A stretch of DNA of 64,000 bases from Cephalotus follicularis (Eukaryota > Streptophyta > Magnoliopsida > Oxalidales > Cephalotaceae), in NCBI GenBank assembly GCA_001972305.1, contig BDDD01001960.1, forward strand, positions 145,776 to 209,775, given 5' to 3'. Both the position numbers and the translations under genes were made by a program. Below, piece by piece: positions 34,058-44,287 of this stretch (the stretch's first letter is position 1; each line of letters opens with the position of its first letter). The notes below the pieces were generated by a model. The model made no database searches. It was not told the DNA's origin and saw only the letters and a list, made by a program, of their open reading frames with translations.

Positions 34058-36040
34058 AAAGGAGGAGTGAGTGGTAATGGCTGCTAATATTTTTAGCAGA
34101 GTAAGAGATAAGAAGAAATGAGGAAGGAATGGCCAGTGAGAAGAAGAAGAAGAAGCAACGGGAGAATGGAGCTCTTTGGAGACAAAGGAGCATTTAAAAC
34201 TGACGAGCAAGGAAAATGAAGGCAAGATCAGACTCCCGAGGACGTCCAGGTAGGATCTACTTCCTACTCAGTGCTTTATTTCTTATGGTACGGTTGTTGC
34301 TTGTATTGATTGTGGTAATGATAGAAGGGTGAATGAGTAGAATGGGGGGTTATGATTCTAGCATTAATATATACCTACTGACTTCATGCACCCAACCAAG
34401 TCGTGGTATTCCATGCGTTGCCATGTTCTACCTCCTGAGCGTATGTCTCCAAGCACGAGAATGTGAGAGGATGCACCTTGGCACCATGTGCACTAACTGT
34501 GCGTCCTTCCATATAACGTCCGAGCAAGGCATGGTACCGAACACCCACATGCCATGAGCCAAGTGGCTATGGCGTGAACTTACTGAATTCCCCAGTGGAA
34601 TGATGACGTCCCCATTTTACATGCATGCGTCCCCAAGCATGTAGCGCCATGCATCTAAGCATGGAAATGGAAAGTACCATCGAACTCCCACACCCGAGTT
34701 GCATAGGTGCTGAGGTGCACAAGTGTCAAGCTAGCTATATGCCTAGGTGCGGTGGTCATGCACCGGGGTGACCACTGGGCCGACATGCCAGTAATGCCAA
34801 AGCGTCAGAGGTGCCTTTTGCCTCGATGACCATGTACCGAGGACACACTATGTGGAGCCACTGCCCGAGCTTCCATGGTGTGCCCGAGCTGCCAGCTGCC
34901 GAGGTACCAAACTCCAGTGCTCTTCTCTGCCTTGCGCCGAGGTGAAGAGCTCCCCGCAGAAATGGTTCTAAGCACAGCTGCGTGAACACCACGAGCATGC
35001 AAGGTGTAGCGTCTTAACCCACCATGCATTGTACATGGCGAGGAGCCATCGCCAGCGGACACACATGCATCCTATCCACTGCAAATGCCGAGGAGCCACG
35101 TGCTGAGATGCCTTGCTTTCTAGGCATGCATTGTTCGGCACTCATGCGCTAAGCTCCCTGACCTCAGTGTGGAACGTGGGCTCCCAACCACTGTCATCGC
35201 CATTCTATACGCCCGAGCACCTCTGTCGAGCTCCACTGTCAAAGCGCCCGAGCTCCATGTAACCACCAGAGGTGCTGTGGTCATGCCCGAGATGCTAAGG
35301 AGCCGAGGAGCACAAGCGCTGAGCTCCATGCCCGAGCACGATACCTACTAAGCCCCACCTCCAGTATTCGAGCACGGCAGTCACGGCAGAGGTGCCATGC
35401 ATGCCATGCACTGCACTACCTGAGCTCACCAAGTGTACATTCCAAAGTATGCTTTCGTGCACTGTGCATACGTTCTGATATCCCATCCAACGCCGAGCTT
35501 GTCCTCTGCCATGCATGCCACAGCGCCGATCTCTTCCTCTGGAATGCGCCCAGGCTCTCCCTGCATACGTTATCAGTAGGCAATATCGACTGCCAAGGCT
35601 CTCAAAGCATGGTATCCATGCGTCATGCACTCAACCTCTCCTCTACCCAGTGCCCAATGTATGCGGGCCTCCTCTGCCGTGCTTTCCGAGCAGGCCGTGC
35701 ACCTGAGCTTCTCACGGGTGTGCTTCGTCCAATCCCTGCAAATAGTGTGCCCGACGTATTACCCTGCGTGCCTCAGTTATAAGGAAAGGAAGTGATGCTA
35801 CAGTGGAGGAGGATTATAATATGTGATAAGTGCAGATTTTATATAAATGATAAGTGCAGATTTTAATGATAAGTGCAGTAAATAGAATTGAATAAAGGAT
35901 AAGTATAAGTAATGAAAGGAAGATGTTAGAGTTAATTATAAATGTAATGAATGTACTATAGTATAAAAGGCAGACCCTACAGTGAATGGAAATGTAGCGA
36001 TAGTATAATGTATTGTACTGTTAATGTAGCGTACTGTGCC

Positions 36041-36234
36041 TGATCACCAATTGAGATGAGCTGACTGATCACCGATTGAGATGAGCCATCATATCACTGA
36101 TTGAGATGAGCCGGCATGGCTATCTTTGAGATGAGCCTATGGGATCACCGAGATAGCCCTATGGATCACCGACCGAGATGAGCCGTCAGATCACCAATTG
36201 AGATGAGCCGACTGATCACTGACCGAGATGAGCC
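36041..36234 (+). repeat. 25-bp tandem repeat, G2 3' LTR
   Basis: Counterpart of 26745-26938, with GATCACCGATTGAGATGAGC-type units. Confidence 0.88.
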
Positions 36235-36477
36235 ACACTGACTGTTACTGTTAATATTATTATCGTATAGTGTACTGAATGACTATTACCGATACCGTAT
36301 AATGTTTATGTTCCTCTCCTCTGCCTGTAACGTCTACAGCGCGAATATTGCTCTTCCTAAAGCCAAGGAACCCGAGGAACTGGTCTGCCTAAAATATAAT
36401 GTTCCCTTCCATCCCGACTTCTCTTCCTTGACGTCTGGAGTACGTTATCGCTCCTCCTTAAGTGAGGAATGCCGAGG

Positions 36478-36482
36478 AAGGA
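36478..36482. repeat. left target-site duplication of S3 (AAGGA)
   Basis: AAGGA before TGTAATACCCC and again at 39119-39123. The empty site is intact in the G2 5' LTR at about 27180. Confidence 0.92.
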
Positions 36483-39118
36483 TGTAATACCCCGTTCGTT
36501 CACGTGCATATTTCGGATTTTAAATTTGATTTATTGGTTGTGTTGGCGTATTTTGTTTTGGCATAATGTGTTCTTTGGGTTATGTGGATTTAAACTTAGG
36601 GCTTTTATTTTATTAGGATATGATTGTTGGAAAAAACAAAAATTTATTGTTTTGTACTTTAAAATCACTTTTTAAAATTTTAATATGGTTGGTGAATATT
36701 AATTTGAATTTTGGGCTGTGGGATATTGGTTGGGCTATGTACGTGAATAAGTAAAATTAATTGAATTATATTTCGTATAAATATTAAATCGGTTTTTATT
36801 ATTAATGCGGTAAAATTGTTTTAATTGGAAAACAAATCCTTTTTATTTTGGGCTTTCATATTTATTAGGGTATGAATTTATTATTTTGTTATATGGTTGG
36901 CCTATTTTATAATTTTTGGGCTTTTATGACTTAGGCTAAATAATACCATCTTTGGGCTTTTGCTAAATTATTGGAATAGGGATTATGGGAAAGATAAAAA
37001 TCAATTGTTTGAATTATAAATTAGTTTAATTATTAATATGGCAAAAGTGTATTATATTGGAAATAAAATAAATGAATTATGGCAATTTTATCTTGTTTCT
37101 ATTTTCTTCCCTCACTTTCCCATTTTTCTTCCTTCTTCCTCCCCAAAACTGATTTTCTTCCTTCTTTATCACCCTCAAATCCCGAAATTATGCCCCATTT
37201 CCACATTATATCAGAATTTGGATTCCTTTTTGGCCTATCTTGACCTAAATTGCCTTATTTCTTGGTTATATATGATATACGCTCTTTGTTTGTGCCTCCA
37301 TTGTGTCATTGTGCCTAAGACTCGAACCTGCAAGATTAGAATTCGTTTTGTTCTCCTTTGATCATCATACCATGTTTGTTTTACTCTACTGATATGGTTT
37401 AGCATTGAATTTTTGTTTACAATATCCAATGCATGTTCATATAGGTTGCTAGTGTGTTTTCTTGTTAATTTTTGCCATGTATGTTTGGTTAATGTTTCTG
37501 AGATTCTTAGCAAGCCTTGAAGTGTCTAGTAATGGTTATAAACAGATTATGAAACTAGAAATTGGTAATGGTAAAAAGATAGTTTTACTCATGATAGTTT
37601 TACTTTATGAATAACGTACGAATTTTCTGTTCCTTAGCTGTCTGTTTATCAAACTAAAACCAGTTGTATTCTATGATCTCGTTTTATAGATTTGATTATG
37701 TTTTATATGTTACGTAAATAAATTGGTTTTTGATATCTTATGAAATTAAACGTTCCCAACTATATTTTTATGTTAAGATACGTTTCGATATATTATGAAA
37801 TGATCATCTCTTTACAGTGGAAAATAAATGAGTTGATACTACGTAATGATTTTTGCTATGTCTAGAAAATGTTAGAAAACGTGTATACATTTTTAAATTG
37901 ATTTTAAAAATAAAACGATGTTTTTGAAATAAAGATATACAAAGAGATATTTCCTACCTATGGAGGTACCATAGGCACGTCGTGGGCCTGGCATGGGGAC
38001 GGGACACTTCCGTAGCAGTGTGATTCGACTACGGCGTCTCTCTTTGTTTTGAATAAATCCCATGAGGTGGATTTATGGATCCGATATGTGTGATAGAGGC
38101 GTATGGGTATACTCTAGTTTTTGATATGTTAAGGATTCAGATTTTGGGGATTGATTGTGTAGTGCCGTACACGTCCTTCCGTTTGGCATGTGGGCCTCGC
38201 GAACCCCGTGCAACTTCACATATGTGTATGCGCTTTGGATCTCGGTAATGAGATTTTGGAATCGGATAAGTCTCTGTTATATGTTGGGATCTCTATGATG
38301 AGATTATGAAATCGGATAAGTTTTTATTTTGAAATCTTTAACTTGATTGACGTTAAAGTAATTTGAACGTTTAATATGGATATTGTTGTTTTTCATTTTG
38401 AATATTTTTTTGGGATTTTGAACTTAGCTTATGTTTTTAAAATTGAATAACGCTTTCAAAATTTGATTTTCGTTTTGAATTGATTGTATACTTACCCTCG
38501 CTTTTGAAAATAATGTTAATTTGTTTTATGCATAAAGTATATGATATCTAAAGATTCAGGTATTTTCTATCTTTTAAATTATCGTTTTATGTTTTATGAT
38601 TCTATATCCGTACTGAGGTTTGCTCAGCCGCGTTTTTGTTTCCATGCGGCAGGTATTCTGGGACAACATCCGGGAAATGTGTGATGAGCGAGATGTCACC
38701 TATGATAAGGATCACGTATGAGATGGAATCGTTTATGTTTAGTTAGTTTATGGTCATTTTTGGACCCCTATTCGAACTATGTTATGCCTTTTAGTTTATG
38801 ACTTTGAATTATGTTTAAGCTTGGGTTTATGTTTAAGTTTCGTATTATGAATAAAGTTTTAGACCATGTTTTTAGATTTTGGAATAAAGTTGCTAGACCA
38901 TTATTAGATTATAATTGTTACGTCTAGACCATCACGCAAATTGATTTAAAGATGAGTTAATAACTTGATAGAAAGAATAAAGGCAAGCCTTGATTTATAG
39001 TTAAATAAGAATACATGCTATGTTATAATTTGATAAAATTGATCTATGCTATAAGATCAGTTATGAATAGTTTAGGATTAGGACACGTGACAACTCCCTC
39101 CGAATCGGGGGTGTTACA
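36483..39118 (+). mobile_element. solo LTR S3 (gypsy, related to X/Y), 2636 bp
   Basis: Begins TGTAATACCCC, ends GGGGGTGTTACA, flanked by AAGGA. It shares TTTGCTCAGCCGCGTTTTTG, followed by a CATGCGGCAGG word (about 38628-38655), with LTRs X and Y, which lie in the opposite orientation. Unlike them it shows no GTCGAC array. AT-rich; no gene is seen. A frame at 37038-37361 is chance. Confidence 0.9.
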
Positions 39119-39123
39119 AAGGA
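39119..39123. repeat. right target-site duplication of S3 (AAGGA)
   Basis: Direct repeat of 36478-36482. Confidence 0.92.
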
Positions 39124-39671
39124 TTTATAATCAACCGCACCATCATCGACTGTCATTGATTGTTTATTGATTGGACTGAAGTGTACACTGAATCGACTGC
39201 ACTGATAGTTACTGCTTATTGACTGTACGACATTATACTGCATCCCTCATTCGCATTGCATATGCTTGCTGCATCAGCATTTCACAATGCATGGTGGTAG
39301 TTCCTACACGACCAGTGGTCGCTGACCCATTGCATTTTAATGTAATGGGTCAGGTACAGGTGGAGCTTCGCAGCATGCTGAGGATTGAAGCCCCGGGTGT
39401 GTCTCCTCCCTTTCATTGCAGTTCGATGACCCAGGAGCATCAGGATATTGTATTTTTGTTTTGTGACCTGTCGGCTTGTGGCAGAGCTATATGTTTCACT
39501 GTATTGTATAACATTGGGTTTTATCCTCGTGAGAAATGTTTTATTGGACTGTTCCGCATGCATTACTATATTGTTTAAATGTTTCTAATTTTCACTAAAA
39601 TCAGTAAATGATTGATACTGTTATAGCGCGTCAAACCTTGGGGGTTGACCCTTGGGGGTTGGGGTGTTACA

Positions 39672-39676
39672 AGGAG
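39672..39676. repeat. right target-site duplication of G2 (AGGAG)
   Basis: Direct repeat of 24372-24376, after which copia-2 sequence resumes. Confidence 0.92.
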
Positions 39677-39732
39677 GGCAAGCTTGGAGCTAGTGAGGGC
39701 ATTGCCAAGAATCGTATGAAGCAGTTGGCGGC
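39677..39732 (+). pseudogene. gag: copia-2 gag fragment beyond G2
   Basis: A short stretch reading GKLGASEGIAKNRMKQLAA, matching GKLGASGGVAKDSMKKLAA in front of the zinc knuckle of copia-3. It is the part of copia-2 on the far side of G2. It ends abruptly at the start of the Tat-like LTR (TGTTCACC, 39733). Confidence 0.88.
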
Positions 39733-41136
39733 TGTTCACCTAAAAAGAATGTTTAAAATTTATAGCCGCAAGTGCCCGGATCATGTAGTAACGGGTCGAA
39801 CGCTAGGAAACAAGTTAAACTAATTATAATATATTCAACTTAGGCGAAGTATACCACATTTGAGATAAACTATTAAAAACTACTCCTAATTATGAAAAAA
39901 TAATAAAACAATTGAAAACAGGTAGGAAATAAATAAAATAAAACAATAGACTAAAATAAAATAAAATAAAATAACATGTGCAAATTAAAACTAATGAAAG
40001 CAATATATAAAACTAAAGAAAATATAGAATGAAAAATCAGTTTTAGGGTATAGAAACTCACCATAGATTGTATTGAACAATTCACTTTAATTAAACGACC
40101 ATACCTTGAAAACCAATGGCAGCTAGGTCGATACAGAGTGCAGCTGTGATGAGAAATCGTATAAATAGTCATGCTATGTCTTACGAAGTGTCAATTTTAA
40201 TCAGACAAACTGTATGAATAGTCATGCTAGGTCTATACGGAGTGTGTTTGGCGTGGCAAACCGTATAAGTAGATTCCCTTGATCGCATTCAACACCATTC
40301 ATTCAGCAACTTTTATATTCATCGACAAGATGTTTGTGGATTTTAATCAGACAGACAAAGTGCGTGTGAAGACGAAAAATTGAAGAACAAATAAAATATT
40401 CGTAAATTTTTATTGATGGAATTAAAACAATAATAATCTAAGCTTTATTCTAAAAACTTTAAGAAACTAATTACTAAACATTAAGAAAACTAAACTAAAA
40501 ATTGATAAAGAAAATAAGAAGAGAATCGAATACTGTATTTTTTTCTACTGCCTCTTCTGCCGCACTACACTGTTTTGTGCCTTATATATACACATAGCCG
40601 ACACATACTAAAACCAATTCATCATATATTAAAACAATTGTCCACTTGTAAAAAGCAATAAAAAATGGGCAGTTTTTTTCTTTGTCTATTGGCTGCATGG
40701 GCTAACGTATTGCATGGCGCACTTGTTGGTTGGAATGGATTTTGTTGCATGCATGGGTTGAAGATGTTTGCATGCATGGCCTTCTGCACATGGATGTTGG
40801 ACGTTTTAGAACTTTGATGCGCTGCATGGGCTTTGGCGTTGAAGACGTGATGAATGCATGCGGGGGGCTTGATGGTGCGCATGTTGGCTTTGATGCTTGC
40901 ATGGATGGCGTCATGTCGAATTGAGGCTTGAAGACGTGCATTCATGGGCTGATTGTATGTGCTGCTGCAAAGAATCGAGTATATGGAGATGACATCATGA
41001 TGACGTCATCGTTTCAAATGATTCAATGTTGGTTTTCTTGAAATATCTCTTCATCGGAGTTTCAGAATGAATCAGCCCAAGAACTAAAAGTGCTCTAAAT
41101 AATTTTATGAACAAAATTAGTCCAATATTCAATATC

Positions 41137-41141
41137 TTCTG
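41137..41141. repeat. left target-site duplication of LTR X (TTCTG)
   Basis: TTCTG before TGTAACACCC; repeated at 43899-43903, and again at 54319-54323 in the duplicated unit. Confidence 0.92.
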
Positions 41142-42518
41142 TGTAACACCCCCGGACGGCGAGAGTCGTCACAGGTCATAATACAGAACATATCATAACA
41201 TATCTGAACATAAACATATCAGCCAAAAACGTGGCGGTCATAGCATAACTGAAAACTTAAAAACTTGACAATTTCTGAAAACTTAAATATTTTCCAGTTT
41301 AAAACTAAAACATATGTATCTTATTGTTCATGACAACTAAACAGAAAACATAATGGGATCACACTCCTAGGGATCCAAGACTTAAGGTGGTCATCTCTCA
41401 TTCACATATTCCCCCGCTGCTCCTGATAACCTGCCGCATGGAAAACAAAAACGCAGCTGAGCAAACCTCAGTATGGATAAGAGAATTAAAACGGTAAACG
41501 ATAAATTTTAAAAGTAGTGAGATTTCAATAAAAATTCATAACAGAAATCTTAAGCAATTAAAAACAATTAAATATTCGTAAAGTCACATTTGTACTTTCA
41601 TAAAAATCCATCTAACTTTCAAAACATTTCAAAACATCACATCACGATTCATAAGTCATACTGAGTCACAGACATATCACATAACATATATTTGGCAAGG
41701 GAGGCGCTAATTCCACATGCCCACTAGAATTGAAGTGTACGGCACTACACAAGTCAATTCTCACATATCACATATCATATACTAGAATCGATTCATACGC
41801 CTCTATCACATGACGGATCCATAAATCAACCTCATGGGATTTATTCATAACATTCAGAGACGCCGTAGACTAATCACACCGCTACGGAAGTGTCATGTCC
41901 CCGTGCCAGGCCTACGACATGCCTATGGTACGCCCCATACGTGGGTACAATACTCAGTATTCAATCATTTTGAAAACATTGATTTATCAAAATCAATTTA
42001 AAACACATAAATATGCTTCCACAAAACATATTTGAAAGTCGTTCACAACAATATCATAACGTACATTTCATAGTCAAAACATCAACTCATTTATTTTTCG
42101 TAATAAAGAGATGATCATTTCGTAACATATCATAACGTATCGTAGCATAAAAATAAAGTCAGGAACATTTAAATTCATAAAATGTCAAAAACCAACTTTA
42201 TTTTCGAAACATATCATAAAACATAACCAAGTCTATAAAACGAGAACATAGAATAAAACTGATTTTAGTTCGATAATTAGATAGCCAAGGAACAGCAGAA
42301 ATCCGTACCTTATGCGTTCACAAAACTCTTACGAAAAGATTGTTCACTCCACTCCCTTTGAAGCACAACAATCTAAAAGACACCCAAAACCATACATATA
42401 GGGTCTAAGAAACATTAGAGACATTAAATAGACTTATATCAGTGGTTGGAAAAGACTCGGATCGATTCGAGGAACAAACGAATCAAAACAGTTGAAAACA
42501 ACACTTTTCTGGGCAAAA

Positions 42519-42766
42519 CAGTCGACTGTTACAGAGCACCAGCCGACTGGGGAAGCTTGGCAGTCGACTAATCTCAAGGGCCAGCCGACTACACAAACCA
42601 GAATGCAGGCAGTTGACTGTCACATAGATCCAGTGGACTGTGCATAACAAGGCAGTCGACTTGTTCAGCGGGCAGTCGACTACACAACACAAGGCAGTCG
42701 ACTGTGTTCATATGGTAGTCGACTACTCATCCAATCCAGCCGACTGTCCACAAGAATAGCCGATTG
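42519..42766 (-). repeat. CAGTCGACTG array in LTR X
   Basis: Twelve motifs start at 42519, 42540, 42561, 42582, 42610, 42631, 42653, 42673, 42694, 42716, 42737 and 42757. Steps are 21, 21, 21, 28, 21, 22, 20, 21, 22, 21 and 20. Most are CAGTCGACTG, CAGCCGACTG or CAGTCGACTA. Duplicated at 52941-53188. Confidence 0.95.
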
Positions 42767-43565
42767 TTCTGGACGACAGAACAGCAGCAACACGACATTT
42801 TTATGCAGAACCCGGTTTAATTGATTACAACATTAAACCAGAGACACAAGGACATAAACATATGACTTTATCTGACATTTGGATGTCAAAGAAACACATA
42901 ATCGACATAGAACAAGATGAACAGTGACTAAACTTCAAGAGAAATCAAGAAGAACATTTACATGTGCATACAAATATATCCAGATTCCTGTCCGTTATCA
43001 TTTGCAGACTTTTAAAAACCAGATTATGACAAGTCTAGGTGTATAAAACATGCTGACAGTCTTGGTAACATAATGACAGAACATATTGACAGGGATGGAA
43101 ATCAAGAGACACTCACAAAGCAAAACTGAAATTATAACAATGAATGAGTAACCATCACAGTAAGAATTACTGACCTGTAATGGTGTTGAAGACAATGAAA
43201 CAGTAGAGGGAACACAACAACACAATCAGAATCGGCTGTACACAAATACAAAAGAGAAGAGAACAAATATATATCTCAAAACTTGTCAAGGAAAGTGTAA
43301 CTGAAAGACAACTAATGACATCAACAAACCTGATACTGATGAATAACGAATCAACACAAGAACACAGCAATTCCAACCTGTAGTTTCGGCAGTGAAAGAC
43401 AATGGAACAACGGATGACATACACACAAAGACAAAGCACTCTTAAACGGGAAGAAGAAGAGTGAATAGGGGGAAAGATAAGGAAATGAATGGGACAAAAT
43501 CAGATTAATAAGGAAAGAAGAAGATTGTTAACGTGTGAAATTGATGAGGGGAGGAGAGAGTTAGG

Positions 43566-43630
43566 GAGAAAGAAAGGGAAGAAAGAAAGGAAAGAAAGAA
43601 AAGAAGGAAGAAAAGAAAAACGAAAAGAAC
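43566..43630. repeat. GA-rich microsatellite in LTR X
   Basis: GAAAGAAAGG-type purine run; pyrimidine-rich on the sense strand. Similar tracts are at 46465-46525, 53998-54065 and 57085-57140 in the related LTRs. Confidence 0.85.
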
Positions 43631-43898
43631 TAAAATAAATAAAATGAAATGAAATAAAAGGATTTTAAAACGAAAATGAATTGTTTTAATAAAATAAATT
43701 TTTTGATTAACTAAGATAAAAACCCCAAACCCAACATTTCATTAACACATCCAAAATTTGGACTGGTATCAGTCAGCCCAAATCACATAGGCCTAAAACA
43801 TAGGGCAACCGAACTTTTAAAATTAAAAAAAATTAAAAGCCCAAAAACAAACACATAAAAAAGTCCGTAAAACACATACGAACAAGCAGGGTATTACA

Positions 43899-43903
43899 TT
43901 CTG
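43899..43903. repeat. right target-site duplication of LTR X (TTCTG)
   Basis: Direct repeat of 41137-41141; Tat-like LTR sequence resumes after it. Confidence 0.92.
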
Positions 43904-44127
43904 AGCCTTAAATTTTGACTTCTCTCGCTTAAGTGGGTACACTCTTTAACTGATCTTTGACTTTAAACCACTTTAACTCAAAAAGTAGCGTTTTAACTTC
44001 ATTTTCTCTTATTCTACAATAATAGACATAATACCTGAAAATCAAATAAACACACAACAGTAGTCTATTCCAAGAATAAATATATTACAAATAGATCATT
44101 AAAAATAACACATTTTTATGCTAAACA

Positions 44128-44287
44128 AATACCCTCATACTTAAACGTTGCTTGTCCTCAAGCAAACAAAATGGAAAGCTAACACAAAAAAAAAAAACAA
44201 AAACAAACCAAATACTAAAAACAAGAAGACACAAATAAAAACCTAACTAACTGTCGTAGGAATCACGATTGCATTTAGCATATGCAA
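44128..44287 (-). other. 3' internal end of the Tat-like element, with PPT and hairpin
   Basis: The minus strand reads a purine-rich AAGTATGAGGGTATT just before the LTR. Upstream of it is TTGCTTGAGGACAAGCAA, an 18-base inverted repeat (stem 7, loop 4; 44148-44165). A GAGGACAA-type word beside the PPT is a familiar feature of plant Tat/Athila elements. Interrupted at 44288 by the Y-type LTR. A second copy lies at about 54545-54704. Confidence 0.6.

Larger units (their letters stand above)
24377..39671 (+). mobile_element. Ty3/gypsy element G2 with long LTRs, probably non-autonomous
   Basis: A complete insertion unit flanked by AGGAG: 5' LTR 24377-29926, primer site 29931-29943, internal region to 33733, 3' LTR 33734-39671. 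Each LTR contains a solo LTR of another element (S2 or S3). Without them both are about 3.3 kb, longer than most plant LTRs. The internal region is a heavily decayed gypsy pol. The first 400 bases of the LTR pair differ at only about 4-5% by hand count (about 1.7 My at 1.3e-8). The contrast suggests the copy was already defective when it inserted. Confidence 0.88.
33734..39671 (+). repeat. G2 3' LTR (contains S3)
   Basis: Begins TGTAATGCCTGG and ends GGGGTGTTACA. It matches the 5' LTR throughout apart from S2 and S3 and repeats its TATA box (34048-34057), CCGAG block and 25-bp array (36041-36234). Confidence 0.92.
2404..39732 (+). mobile_element. Ty1/copia element copia-2, multiply interrupted
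   Basis: Its visible parts are the 5' LTR in two blocks (2404-2765 and 17404-19277), primer site 19278-19290, leader 19278-23752 and a gag relic (23753-24376, resuming 39677-39732). It is interrupted by G1 (2766-17398), S1 (21138-23677) and G2 (24377-39671). Each of these has a 5-bp target duplication that shows the surrounding sequence was continuous before insertion. The element stops at 39732 against a Tat-like LTR; pol and the 3' LTR are not seen. The LTR is of the same family as copia-3. The element is broken, and older than everything inside it. Confidence 0.8.
41142..43898 (-). mobile_element. solo LTR X (gypsy), 2757 bp
   Basis: Plus-strand ends TGTAACACCCC and GGGTATTACA, flanked by TTCTG. 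Sense is the minus strand, judged from its kinship to the G3 LTRs. It contains the 12-site CAGTCGACTG array (42519-42766) and a GA-rich tract (43566-43630), pyrimidine-rich on the sense strand. Frames at 42483-42692 and 42998-43439 are translations of LTR repeats. Confidence 0.9.
39733..44127 (-). repeat. LTR of a Tat/Athila-like gypsy element, interrupted by solo LTR X
   Basis: The plus strand runs from TGTTCACC (39733) to GCTAAACA (44127). Without X and one TTCTG repeat it is about 1.6 kb. The minus-strand start TGTTTAGCATAAA follows a PPT-like tract at 44128-44145. The GCCGCAAGTGCCCGGATC word near 39765 is the terminal part. The family assignment rests on the PPT-side motif and is moderate. 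Several GCATGC-rich words occur at 40740-40870; no gene. Confidence 0.6.

Noticed and set aside
37038-37361. 107-residue frame in S3 with an N-terminal hydrophobic run
   Set aside because: Within a solo LTR, in a T/C-rich stretch likely near the transcription start; no domain.
40622-40945. Frames in the Tat-like LTR on both strands (GCATGC-rich stretch)
   Set aside because: Overlapping frames in opposite directions driven by GCATGC repeats; LTR context.
43167-43439. Cysteine- and leucine-rich membrane-like frame in LTR X (also 53637-53861 and 46012-46290)
   Set aside because: Lies in LTR sequence related among X and Y, with the frame not preserved in a coding manner; hydrophobicity comes from the T/A-rich minus strand.
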